From Calycina herbarum (taxonomy: Eukaryota; Ascomycota; Leotiomycetes; Helotiales; Pezizellaceae): 64,000 bases of DNA. Below, piece by piece: positions 11,120 to 22,442 of this stretch. The position numbers and the translations under genes are program-made. Numbering within the stretch: the first letter of the stretch is position 1; every line of letters starts with the position of its first letter. The notes beneath the pieces were generated by a model. It saw nothing but the letters and a program-made list of their open reading frames with translations, was not told where the DNA came from and made no database searches. The stretch covers positions 1-64,000 of the forward strand of contig LLEY01000072.1 in assembly GCA_001414485.1 (NCBI GenBank), in the 5' to 3' direction.

Positions 11120-14100
11120 TCCCTCTCCTTTAAAAAAGACTCGTCCTCGAGGCTTTATATAGTAGTCGGGATAGTATCGAGGGGTTTCGGAGTAGATTGT
11201 TTTAGTAGTAACTCGGTTGTTAGTTCTTATCTAACTCCTATACCTATATTCATTTAGATAGGAGTCGGGGCGGCCCTGGTTTATCCGGATATTTAACATA
11301 GAAGTCTCTTAGAAGATATAGTAAACCTTGAAAATTATCGGCAGAATACTAGGTAGAGTCTATATCGTAACCGACCCATCTTACCTAGTATTATAGTTGT
11401 CTCCTAAAAAGTCTACTACTAAGAATTTCTTGAACTTCCTATTCTTATACACCTTAAACAATTTCTAGGGGTAGCTCTAGGGCTTCCTATCCAGGTAGGA
11501 GGGTATTCGGATCCTTAGACAGTACGTCCGCAGCGAAAACATCATAAATTAATAATCCCTCTAGGAGTTTTAACCTATAAGAGTGTCCTACACGTTCTAG
11601 TATTTCAAAGGGTCCCGTCCACTGTTCAGCTAGCTTTCAGCTAGGTCGATTTATCTTAAGGTTCCTAGTCGATAAGTAAACTCTATTACTAACGTCCTAG
11701 TCGATAGCTCTTCAGTACTAATTCGTAGTATTCTATATTCTCTGCTAGGCTTTGTTTATATTATCTTTAGCTACGTACTAGGCAGAGTATATACGTGTAA
11801 CTATCTTAACTGCCTTATCGTAGTTTAATCGTTCCTAGAGAATAGAAGTCTTAGAGGTATTCCAATCCTATAAGGTTCGCGAATCGAGTCCGAACTTAAG
11901 CTAATACAGGGTTATACTAATAGACGAGTACGGAAGGGTTATTTATACTCGGTCTATTAAGAGGATTAACTTACTCTAGTTATCCTAGTAGTAGGTTACG
12001 AAAGGCCTCAGTCTCTAATCGATATATCGGTTTATAATCTCCGTCTAACTATTAGTTTATTTATAGTAGGCTATAGAGAGCTTAAGCTTAACACTGATAA
12101 TATAATAGAATTCTATCTAAAAAGCTAAGACGAATTAAGGTCCTCTATTAGACGTAATCGATTCGAGGCAGTAACTAAACCAGTAGATCTATTATATAAA
12201 AAGCTAGGCTAATCCTCTAGCATCGATAGTAGAGTAGCAGGGTATAGACACCGAATCCTTTCTAAGGCGGTTAATAAATACTAGTATAGTATTATATCCG
12301 TGTTTATCCTTTAGAAATAACTTAAAGTCTATATAAATATACTATATCGGGTAGTCTAGCACTAGTAGTAGGTGGAGGAATCCTTATTATTTAGTCTGTC
12401 GAGGATAAGAGTATCTATAAGCTCGGCAGTTAGCCACGTACAGTTTATAGTCTAAACCTATACCGACCTAGTAGTAGGCAGATGCCAGTAACTAGTATAT
12501 CTTTCGAGTACTTAGGTAAGCACTAGATACTTAGTCGTAGGCTTCTTAGATTAGATTCGTATAGAGTTCGGTATTTCTTTAGATATAAAGCCGTTCTCTA
12601 TATAAAAGTAAATTATCTCGCGAGATAGTATAACTGTTCTTAAGTTCGCTACGTTCTTTCTAGAATAATTATACGTTTACTGTCCTTAGCCTCTAAATCA
12701 TATCTAACCTAGACCTTAGTATAACATCTAACTCAATTATGTTAAGAGATGTCGCTCGTTTTTATAAAAAGTTCTAAGCAAGGTCGGCGTTGATTCAGAG
12801 GTCTAGCCTAACAGGTCCTAAAAGGGTACGCGAGCGACTGTCTAACTTAACTTAATCTTATATTCTAATGTCTTACTCGCGTCTAGTAAGTATATCCGCC
12901 TTTTAATTATTCTTTCTAGATATAAATTAGATCTAGAAATTAAAGTCGGAGAGGAATTCTATCTATCGTACTTATTTAGAAGTAAGCAACTTTGTTATTA
13001 TAAAGTATTCTAAGGATCTATAGTCTAAGTAGACGTTGATACAGTTCCGACATAACATAAATTCAGGTCGCTATTTTCTAAACGCTTCTATAATTATAAA
13101 TAATTCCTTATCGTAGATCTCCTAGTTTGTTTCATATCCGACAAGGACGTAAGAGTAAAATCCTATAGAATACTACTAATTACTATGTTATTAGGAGAAT
13201 ACACCTGCTATTACTCTATTAGACGAGTCTGTCTCTAGCTTCGTAGGATATTCGAGGTCGAAGTAGTATAAAGCTTAAACTAAGAGTAGCTAGGTTCTTA
13301 ACTCTTCGAAGGCTTCTTCGCATTCGGGTGTCTACTAAAACGGCTCCGAGGGGCGCGTTATAGTAGTTAAGGGTTTTACGATTTTACCGAAGTTCTTAAT
13401 AAATTGTCTATAGAACCTATAAAAGCCTAGGTATAACTTCACACCTGTTACAGTGCTAGGTCGGACCCAGTTTTATAGAGGTTTAACCTTCTTAGAGTCT
13501 ACTTCGAGTCCTTTCATAGTTAAGACGTATCCTAGATATTTAACTCTAGTAATACTAAATTCGCTTTTCTTAATATCTACTTAAAGTCCTGCTTCTCAGA
13601 GCCGATTTAGGACTTTCCTAACTTATTCTTTATATTCTTCGATATTATCTAAATAAATTAGTATATCGTCTAGGTAAGCAATATAGAAGTTATCTAGATA
13701 GTCGATTAAGACGTCGTTTATATAACGTTAGTAGGTAGCAGGTCTATTACAGAGTCTAAAAGGAAGGACCTTATATTTATATATCCTATACCTAGTCTTA
13801 AACGTAGTCATCTCTTCTAAGTCAGGATCTATTTAGATATAGTAGAAAGCTTATTATATATCTAATTTAGTAAAGATCTTAGCTTTCCTTATTCTCGAAA
13901 AGAGTTCGTCGATATAAGGAATCGGATAGAGGTCGTTTCAGGTAAGAATATTAAGCTTCTAATAATCGATATAGAACCGTAGCTTATCGCTATTTAGCTT
14001 TTTAATAAAGAGTACTAGCGATGTAAAAGGGCTATTACTATTAATAATAAATCCTTTATTTAAATTGTCTATAAGGTACTCTTTTATCGCTTATAGCTCT

Positions 14101-16855
14101 GCGGTTGACTGTTAATATAGAGAGGAGTAGGAGGTAGGAAGGGGTTCGTTTAAGGTGATTTTATAGTCGTATACGTAGTAAGAGAGAAGTTTATCCAAGG
14201 CTGCTTTTAAGAACACATCCTAGAACAACGAGTAATAAGAAGAGAGTTAGAACTATATCAGATCCGTGGTCTTAGCGTTATCTAAGAGCAGTGCTAATCT
14301 TTCGTCGATGATCCGATCTAATTCGTAGATACTAGTTATAAAGAACTCGGTATCGAGTCGCTTTATATTAAAGTATAAAGCATTTACATTTATTTCGCTA
14401 ATAAAAGAGTATAGAGTCCGATCCGTCTATACTATACCTATAGGTCGGAGGGGTTTCGGACCAGAGTTAGATATATAGACGCCGGCAGTTAATATCGTAG
14501 ATAATAGTAATAACTTAGCTAAGAGCTTACTATTCCTTCGCTTTTCATCTTAATAGAGAGCGTGATCCCTTCAGTTCGTATCTAACTATATATTTAAATC
14601 AGACTTCTAGTTCCGGCTAGAAGTTAGAGAAAGTAAGATCTCCTTTCCAAAGTAAGGAGTCGGTAGGGTTTCAGCTAGCCAAATGATTTAATTCCTAGTA
14701 GGGTTAAAGAGAATATTAAAATGTCTTAACTATTTGTTTCTAATAATTAGGTCTTATTATCTAAGGTTCAGGACTATAAAGAGACAGTTTCAGATACGAC
14801 GTCGATCTAGGTTCAGATATAGTTATATAAACTATGTTACCTTACTTTTAATACTACTATCGTATCTACGAATAGGCACCGAGTAGGGTAGTTTTCGAAT
14901 CTATATACCTAACGATTAAGATAGCTATAAGGCTAGGGGTCGATTTAAGAATAGGAATCTATTCGCTCCTATATCTATTAAGGCTCGTGTTTTAACACCG
15001 TATCTATGTATACTAAGTGTTATATTCGTAAGGAATTGGTTTCCTCCTATAAGTCTAGAAAGGTTAAGATTTAATAGATTATATTTATATAGGCCTAGAA
15101 AGGAGTCTTTACCTAGGCTACCTCGTTTTCCACCTAACTCGGGTCTGAATCGGGGTACTCTATAAGGGCTTAGGGGTTATCTTCCCGTTAGTCTACTTCT
15201 TAGACTATCTCTTTAATACTAGGTAGCTAAGGGTAATCGGTTTTATAGTACCTAGGCTTTCTATATTAGTAACACGTCGTACTAGCGAGGACTCGGTCTA
15301 TAAGTTTTAGGCGTTCCGTAGACGTTTGGCTTTCGCTAGTCAAGGTAGGTTTAAAAGGGCGGGAAGTAGGGTAAACGGTAGAGAAGGATCCGCGTATAGG
15401 TATAAGGGGTTTCGGTATTAAACTAGATAAGGATTAAAAGGTAGTCTTAACCGAAGTGTTTATACCAACTAGCTTAGTCGTATTAGTATATACTATATAT
15501 AACTCAGCGTTTCAGCGTCGTTTCTTATCCAGGGCTAGAAGATCTACTACTATTTCAACGAAGTTATGGTTCCAACGTCTCTTAAGCGTAGCAGCCGAGT
15601 TTCAGAGCTATAGTATAATCTTCTCCTATATATAAAAGAATCGTTCTAACTCCAGTATCTCTCCAAGTATAGCTATACTCGAAAAGCGATCTCTAAAGTT
15701 AGCAAACGTTTCTCTAGCGTGATCCTTTCTACCTATTTATAAGATCTAGAAAGCGTTCCAGGCATCCTCTATCTCGTATCCTATTAAGAAATATAAATCC
15801 AAAAGTTCAATTATATCTTAATAATCGTAGAAAGTAATATAAATCGACTCAGACTAGTATCAGGGCTTAAGGTAGTTCCTAGCAAGTCTAGTAGTTATAC
15901 CTTAGATAAGGGCTTTTCGAGTCGAGCTTATATTATAATAATCGGAATTTACTTAGAGTCTATTACATACTAATATCTTCTATTATCTATATATAGGTGA
16001 TATACCGTTATCTAAGGGTTTAATCTTTTCTATAATCTTGCTTTTCGCAGGTTAGAGGGGTATCGGAGTACCTTCGTTGTTAAGTAGAGTAGTCTACCGT
16101 CGAGGGAAGGTATCAGAGGTTAGGTCTCTTAAGCGAAAAGGGTCTGGCGTAGGACTTCGAATCGAAGAGGGGTCGGTTCTAGATCGGGATTAAGAAGGTT
16201 AAAGGACTCTGATTTATTCTTAGAGATCCTTTATAATTACATCTATCTATTCGAACCGATCGTTATTATTCTTAAGTTTTTCTTCTAAGCCTTATACCAC
16301 GCCTCGTATCTCGTCTACATTTAAAAAGTCTCGGTTGTCTTTAGGGTTTTAGGCAGGTTGCTTTCCTTTCTAGGACCTTTTGTTTTTAGGCGTGCGAGTA
16401 CGGTTCGTAGACCTTTCGGAGGGAGGTCTGCTAGTTTCCCTAGTAGGTTGCTTAACGCTCTTAAGCGGAGCTTTAGAGGGACCTGGGGTCGCTCCTTAGT
16501 CTAACATACTCGATATCGTTTAGAGGGAGGGTTAGGGGTAGATTCGAGAGCCTTCTAGGTAACTTAATATCGACTTTCCGAACCTTATATAGTAATCCCT
16601 ATATAGAGAGGGTTATTTAAAGTCTTAGGAATCCTTAGCGTCTTTCACTTCCTTAACGTATCGGAGGATACGCTTTTTACTAGCTAACTAATAGATATTA
16701 AACCCTAATATTACTAGCTGTCTACAAACTAGCAATTTAAGGTTGTCGTTATACTGATCCGAATCTAGGCCGAATCGAATTCGAAGCAGGACGTTAACGC
16801 GCTTAGTGAGATATTATAACAGGCCGTCCCTAGTAAGAAGAATTTAATCTTTTAA

Positions 16856-17184
16856 TATAATAGTATAAAACAGATAATACTATAAAAGAGGCATATAGAA
16901 GTACGTTCTATAGAATAACATACTTAGATACTAGGCTCTAAATACAAAGGAAAAGATTAAATTAACCTTTCTCGATACTAAGAGTAAGGGCATCTATATA
17001 TAAGAGGGTCGGATAATAACAATAGACTCGGAGGTCCGAACCGGACATTCCTAATACTCGAATACATATCCCATCTAGTACGTAACCAAATCTAATACGT
17101 AACCCTTACATTCCTATAACCTGAACCGTATCCACTCTAGTACGTAACCTTGGCAATTCCCATTCCTAATAGCTGGCTATTACA
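16856..17184 (-). repeat. 5' LTR of element A
   Basis: The 329-bp repeat is paired with 10791-11119. It lies on the 5' side because the pol motifs read leftwards on the minus strand. Confidence 0.92.
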
Positions 17185-17477
17185 AGAGTTTAGATTACTA
17201 TTAAGTTGTTTTTTAGTTAATTTATCTATAGACTAAGTATAAGCTTAGAAGTCTATAGTAAGAGTAAAAAGCGAGATTAAAATAAAAATTAAAGTTAAAT
17301 AAGAAAAGAAAAATCGATAAGATAAGTATAAAGTTAAAGATAAAGATTAGTAGTATAATAGAAGTATAAATAAGTAGTAGAGTTCTAAATATTTTAAAGA
17401 TATAAAGTAATAGATACTTATTCTAGTAATATTTAATATAAAGACTTAAGTTATTTCTATTACGAGCCGAATGTAAT
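17185..17477. repeat. AT-rich relic H, second copy
   Basis: The RIP-degraded segment is the inverted counterpart of the relic split at 5838-5900 and 7759-7880. It reads as a lysine-rich protein remnant on the plus strand, with no recognised domain. It abuts the solo LTR at 17478. Confidence 0.6.
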
Positions 17478-17741
17478 TGTTACGGCGCTGGTCCGTAACC
17501 TGGAAGAATACACGTGACAAGCACGTGACCTTGGGAACCACACCTCGGTAATAAGTGTTGGATCTATAACGAGAGCTATGACGAGAGTATAGGTACTAAG
17601 AGGCTCCTTACAGTTACTAAGCAACCCCTTTTCTCTAGGTATATAAACCGCGTTGCCCTCGTAGATAGATCTGTAGTATTAAATTCTCGAATATATACAC
17701 ATATACTCTTATGCCTTTGCCTTTGGTTATGGATCGTGACA
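17478..17741 (+). repeat. Solo LTR, family F, hardly mutated
   Basis: The 264-bp segment starts TGTTACGGCGCTGG and ends GATCGTGACA, with intact TG...CA ends. It aligns with the LTRs of element F (39616-39962, 61634-61980) but is shorter and retains CA and TG where those carry TA. It carries two CACGTGAC motifs near 17512-17532. The 5-bp flanks (GTAAT, CTTTA) do not match, so it may be a recombination or deletion product. It marks the end of the left repeat block. Confidence 0.8.
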
Positions 17742-18537
17742 CTTTATATAAAGAACTTTACTACTTCTTTTAAGTATATAAGTAGAGTAGAGTAGAGTAG
17801 GGGTCACTACTCTACTCTACTCTACTCATTTAATACGCTGGACTCGCTTCGCTCGCTTTCGCTTATTCAAACGATCAAGCACTGCCCAGTTACTGGATCT
17901 TGAGGCACCACTTCTTCGCTCGCACGCATTGGAAGATTGAAAGGAAACAAAAAGAGTTTGAGCTTAGGTCACACTTGATAGTAAAACACGAGAGTAAGTT
18001 GGAAAAATCAAAGACATCATAGTCCCCTGAAAGGAACAATTCAGCTCTAGTATACTTTATTCACCAATTATGAGTCTTATAATTTTAAAAATCAGATCAA
18101 ATTATTTGAGAATCTTTAAGATAATTGAGTTAGAATTAAATAAAGCTCTAAGATGTACAAAAGTATAAAGTACTAGATAGCTACTTTTACATAATACAAT
18201 TAATCAAAATTAATTTAATAGAGTTTTAGAACCAAGTCATCGAAATATGTCTAGACGAAATTAGAAATTGCAAAATTGGTGATTGAAACACACCAGCTCT
18301 CGCCCCTGCGCCAGCCAGCCTCAGGTTTCTTCACTGCAGTCTATAACTAATGAGAAAAAATAGGCCTTGATACTACGATCTCTTCTATGCCTTATACTTC
18401 GCGAAAAAAGCCTGAACAAGGCGGACGAGCATTGTAGTTCCCAGGAGACTATTCTACGTCCCCGTCCTGTGTTGTATTTATAGCAATCTATATTCTCCGG
18501 GTATTCAACTTGCAATGCTCCAAAACTCGAACCCCAA
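17742..18537. other. Intergenic, with a perfect AGTAG hairpin
   Basis: This is non-coding sequence between the repeat block and the MCU gene. It contains a perfect hairpin at 17781-17826 (listed separately). The part nearest MCU is the likely 3' region of that gene. No other gene is visible. Confidence 0.5.
17781..17826. repeat. Perfect inverted repeat of AGTAG units
   Basis: Arm 17781-17800 is four tandem AGTAG units. Arm 17807-17826 is its exact reverse complement, and the loop is GGGTCA. The 20-bp arms without a mismatch would form a stable hairpin. Confidence 0.85.
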
Positions 18538-20223
18538 TCAATCATCATGCTTCGAGCTCTTCTCTTTGCCCTTCTTGGTATCATCATCTTTCTGATCATC
18601 CTCACTCTTTCCCTTTTTATCTTTATCGCGTTCTTCCTTTAACGCGTCATGGACAACTTCACTCCCCTCATCCTCTCTTTCGTTCCACTCAACATCGTAC
18701 TCGTCAGCGATAATCTTGACCTCCTTCCGTAACGCATTGGCTTCTTCAATCATGGATTCCCATTTCTGTACATCGAAACCGCGTGCTTGGTAGAGGGTAT
18801 TTTGACGACGAGAGACGGTTAAGTTGAGAGCGGAGCGATAGGATACTTCGCGGTTATGGTAGAGAAACCATAGATAACCAAGCATAATCGTCGAAAGCCC
18901 GGCTAGGTAAGTAATGGGCTCCATAGTATCCTAATACATCAACAGTCAGCTTCTTTTCCTTTTCGACGACGCAGCGAAATAATGTTTGGAGAATTTGAGG
19001 CTTACCCAGCCATAATCTGTCTGAAAAGTGAAGTAGTAACAACTTCCCCACCACGCCGCCAAAACACCAAATCCACCCATAGCCAGTCTCTGGGCACTTT
19101 TGTGCGCAAGCTCATCACATTCCTTCTTCACACTTGCTAAATCCGCAAGATTTCTGGAAGTTTTCCGCAGACGCACACGTAGATAATGAGTACGATCATT
19201 AAATGAAGGCACACCAACGCGGATTTCTTTGGAAGCTCCTTCAATTTCGACAGCAAATTCCGCGCCTCGAGCAGCATCACGAATAAAATCTCCTATCTCC
19301 GTAGAAGAGGACCAGCGTACAAATTTCTGATCATTTTCTGCAGCAGTCCCCTCTCTCCCTCGCCCAGAATATGATTCCACCCCGCCTTCTCCTGGGCCAC
19401 CTCGTAGTCCACTTCGCATTCCTACCCGCTTATCCTTGATTTCGTCGCTCGATGCGTCCTTGATCTTCCCGAGCTTTATGACTTTTCCATCAACCATTTG
19501 CTCGTCTGTGCCTTCCTCCTCGTCTGCCTCGAGGCCCTTTCGAGGATCAGGTTTGATTTCATCTTCTGCACTATCCTCCGCGCGGAAATATACATCGGGT
19601 ATCTTCTCCTTGCCATCCTTTCCTTGTATCATGGGGAGTTCGGATTGTATGAGACGTTCGAGGTAGGAGAGGGGTTGTTGGGGGTGGACGAGGAGCGCGA
19701 GTGGTTCTATGGATTTTCGATCCGAGTTCTTATCAAGGGTAGTCAAAGGTAGTATTAATTTCAGGAGGCGTGAGGGTGTAGTGAGAAGTTTGCCTATGTG
19801 CTTTTGTTAGTCTGGCTTTGGGATCGCAAAGCAGGGTTATCACGAACCCTTTGTCATTGCACCAGCACTGCGGTTCCTTCTTACTGGTGGTTGATCTGCA
19901 CCTTCTCTGTGCCATGGCGTTCGTGCCTGTAGCTCTTTCTCTTCGTTGATGGCATTGTCGATTTGGGAATTGAAGCCATCGTCGCCTTTGCCCTCGCCCT
20001 CGCCGTCTCCCTCAAGCCCCTTCTTGCTTAACTCTTTGGCTTTATCGGTGTGTTTTGTCTTCTCCAAGAATATTCTTCCGCAGGAGAAGCTTCGTTGTGG
20101 AAATGGAGATTGGAATCGTGGAGGTTGTGGTTGTCGAGAGTGATGCTTGTCGAAGAGACTGAGGATGGGAATCTGACATTGCGATGCTCTGATGCTCGGG
20201 AATACCCGAAGTACTCCCTTCAT
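18538..20223 (-). CDS. MCU: Mitochondrial calcium uniporter (MCU)
   Basis: This is the pore subunit of the inner-mitochondrial-membrane calcium uniporter, which admits Ca2+ to the matrix. I infer three exons: 20223-19848, 19793-19006 and 18930-18538. The introns are 54 and 75 nt with CTAAC and CTGAC branch motifs, giving 518 residues. An in-frame TAG lies upstream of the chosen ATG. The first ~50 residues are basic and Ser-rich, as in a mitochondrial presequence. A coiled-coil-prone stretch ([17 protein letters not shown]) precedes membrane helix 1 (about 362-383). W388-D389-T390-M391-E392 is the selectivity motif (DxxE, usually DIME or DVME), formed across the second splice junction. Helix 2 follows (about 394-414, [20 protein letters not shown]). 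The tail is rich in Lys, Asp and Glu. Family assignment is very secure; exact start is less so. Confidence 0.93.
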
Positions 20224-20476
20224 CTTGCCAGCTGGCTAGGAGCTTTTCTGGAAAGATTGGCGGCGTTGCTATGAGACCAACGGTTCTCGAAACTGAAGGG
20301 TCATCGACGCATTGTCTGGTTATCTCATGAAGGTGTCTCGAAGTGTTTTGTTATGTTGACCTGGACCTTTCCGTGACACTCAAACACCTTGGTTTGGCCA
20401 AGCACATCTACGTCATTCCGGCGCGTCTAAAGGCACACCCCTTTAATTATTCAGTGAAGAAGGGCTCCGAGGTCGC

Positions 20477-20640
20477 CTCGCGATGGACAGCAGTAAATAC
20501 TTAAGGTAGTTAACTTAAATACTTGTAACAATTTAGAATATCCACCTAGATGATTTAAAACAATAAAGCTAGGTTAATCGCTGTGAATTGCTCTAGAGGT
20601 AACGAGAACGAAGTATTTACTGCTGCTTTTATTTCGCTAG
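20477..20640. mobile_element. MITE, CTCGC family, copy 1
   Basis: The left end CTCGCGATGGACAGCAGTAA and the right end (reverse complement CTAGCGAAATAAAAGCAGCA) share the terminal pattern of the element at 24343-24553. It is 164 bp and non-coding. The target duplication is not clear. Confidence 0.6.
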
Positions 20641-20794
20641 TCAGATGCGGCATTAAATACCTTCAGTAGAATTTATTGCCCTAAATAATCCCAAGCGTGT
20701 TTGTTCAAAATGATACAAGTATCTAAAATAAGAAGAGTCAGAACAAAGTGTTGTAGGTACGATCCAGAGACTAGCTCGAAAGATAAACAATTAA

Positions 20795-21188
20795 CTGGTG
20801 GACAATAAATGACTGATAAACGCGGGAAAGAAGTAAAGTACAATAGATTCGGTAATAGCGCGTTGTTCCAAGTAAATTGTTATTTCAAACACCTGGGTTA
20901 ATATTCTAAATTGATCCAATGATTTAGGTTCAGTGCCATGAATTACCCCAGAGAGCTGGAACAACGAGAGCAATTTTCTCATTACCCCAAAAGTTAAAAT
21001 TTAGGAGATCAGACGAAGAAGAAAGTGAGTATGTATCGTCTGAAAGCGGTTTTGTTGCATATCACATTCTTGAAATTGTCCCAGATATGTTGGCTGAATG
21101 AATGGAGATCAGATGAAATTTAGTTTGGTGGATTTTTGGCGAGGAAGAATCTGAACTAGTTACTGCACCTTTTACTGTCCATTGCGAG
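20795..21188. mobile_element. MITE, CTCGC family, copy 2 (diverged)
   Basis: The right end reads, in reverse complement, CTCGCAATGGACAGTAAAAG, like the 24343 copy. The left end, near 20795 (GGTGGACAATAAATGACTG), is more diverged. An internal stretch near 20880-20920 (CAAACACCTGGGTTAATAT) matches 24420-24450. The left border is approximate. Confidence 0.5.
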
Positions 21189-21470
21189 GTGAACAAAACA
21201 TCATAGTGAGACTAATGGGCAGTAGGGGTGATACGATGGAAAGTTAAACAATTCACATATATCAATACAATAAGACGAAGAAGTTTATGAAGAATTGTTC
21301 TAAATTCATATGTGCAAGAAGAAATAAAATACATCCAAAAAAGCCATTTATGCCCCTTTTTAATCCGCCAAAAATGTCCCAAACAAATGTCAATCAATGA
21401 GTGTCTGGAAATGAAGTGCCGAGTGTGAACTCGAAAAGTTTATACAAGAATTCTCCCCCTCAACGATGCT

Positions 21471-22442
21471 CTATGCAGAGGTGACATCACTGCCAAAGAT
21501 GCAGACACTTCCATCAGCTCCGGAAGAAACCTCGGTTGGCTCAGATCCAGAAGCGACACCCTTGAAGTTGGTGCAGACTTCCTTTACGCTGGAAAGCTTG
21601 GAGTTGGTGATAGTAGCGGTGTCGCCAAAGTTTCCGTTGACGCCAGCAACCAGGTCTCCTCCAGTGGCAGTAAGACCGTCAATGATAACATGTCTCTCGT
21701 TGCTGGCCTTGCAGTTTCCGCAGGATCTGTAAAGCTTGCCAAAGGTGTCGACGGTGAAGTCAAGAATCTTTACTGTTCCGGCACCGTTGTGTTGGATGAC
21801 CTTGTCGTCAGCTCCGAAAGCTCCACCTCCATTGATGGTTGTCGTAGCACTGGCATCCTGGAGCTTGATAGTGAAAGCGTCCTCGCACACAGCGGCCCAC
21901 CAAACATTGGTAAGAGTACAAGCACCTTGGCAATGAACACCCTCAATTTGGTTGGCTCCGATGATAACGTTGGAAAGGGATCCACCTTCCTCGATGTTGA
22001 AGACTGCGTCGGAATCGCCACCCTCTGCTTGTCCAGTGCAAGAAACACCTCTGTCGAAAGAGACCATTCCACCGTCGAAAGATCCACCGGCTGCGATGGT
22101 TTGAGCAGCAGAGAGAACGGAAGTACCAGATGATGCTGGGAGAGATCCACCGGATGAGCCTGATGAAGAGCCCGATGTTGGGGATGCGGTGGTAGAAGCC
22201 TTCTTGGATGAAGCGGCAGTGGAGGCCTTTGCCTTTCCGCTTGCTGCAGCTGAGGTTGCCTTGGAGGATGCTTTCGTGGTTGATGCAGCGGCGTTGACCT
22301 TTACAGCAAGACCGGATGCGGATGCTGATGCAGAGGCAGACTCGTCACAATCGCGAGCTAGGAGACCATAGTTTCCTTGAGGAGCGGCAGAGACACCGAG
22401 AGCAAGAGCCAAGATGGCGAGGTTGATGTTTGAGAACTTCAT
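21471..22442 (-). CDS. Secreted pectate lyase, PL3 family
   Basis: The predicted enzyme cleaves de-esterified pectin by beta-elimination outside the cell, with Ca2+. It is a single exon of 323 residues. A signal peptide covers residues 1-19 (LALALGVSAA-PQ). A Ser/Ala/Lys/Thr linker occupies about residues 33-105. The PL3 domain (Pfam PF03211 type) spans about 105-323, with VFNIEEGGSLSNVIIGANQ (147-165), GVHC (168-171), WWAAVCEDAFTIK (181-193), DDKVIQHNGAGTV (212-224) and DTFGKLYRSCGNC (232-244). Usual PL3 enzymes have about 240 residues; the linker explains the excess. Many relatives have acidic residues where WWAA stands here. The leader before the ATG is pyrimidine-rich with context CTCAAAATG. 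The family is secure; activity is not shown. Confidence 0.93.
   Translation of the reverse strand: MKFSNINLAILALALGVSAAPQGNYGLLARDCDESASASASASGLAVKVNAAASTTKASSKATSAAASGKAKASTAASSKKASTTASPTSGSSSGSSGGSLPASSGTSVLSAAQTIAAGGSFDGGMVSFDRGVSCTGQAEGGDSDAVFNIEEGGSLSNVIIGANQIEGVHCQGACTLTNVWWAAVCEDAFTIKLQDASATTTINGGGAFGADDKVIQHNGAGTVKILDFTVDTFGKLYRSCGNCKASNERHVIIDGLTATGGDLVAGVNGNFGDTATITNSKLSSVKEVCTNFKGVASGSEPTEVSSGADGSVCIFGSDVTSA

Larger units (their letters stand above)
10791..17184 (-). mobile_element. Ty3/gypsy retrotransposon A, complete but inactivated
   Basis: The element is 6394 bp with two 329-bp LTRs and a 5-bp target duplication AGAGC (10786-10790) / AGAGT (17185-17189). Coding is on the minus strand. 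Reverse transcriptase remnants (YLDN...YIAYLDDI) lie near 13660-13730, and a chromodomain-like C-terminus (VQEIL-SRLFRR...NFQG) near 11310-11430. A polypurine tract lies just before the 3' LTR at 11120-11135. The element keeps more GC, and more CA/TG, than its relative B at 40.3 kb, but no long ORF survives. Regions between LTRs and named motifs are assumed to be gag, protease, RNase H and integrase by family order. Confidence 0.9.
20224..21470. other. Intergenic, with MITE copies
   Basis: The region lies between MCU (reading left) and the PL3 gene (also reading left). It holds the 5' region of MCU and the 3' region of PL3. Two small inverted-repeat elements (20477-20640 and about 20795-21188) occupy much of it. 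No gene is visible. Confidence 0.6.

Noticed and set aside
21690..22133. 147-codon plus-strand frame
   Set aside because: It is antisense to the clear PL3 pectate lyase and owes its length to the codon bias of that gene.
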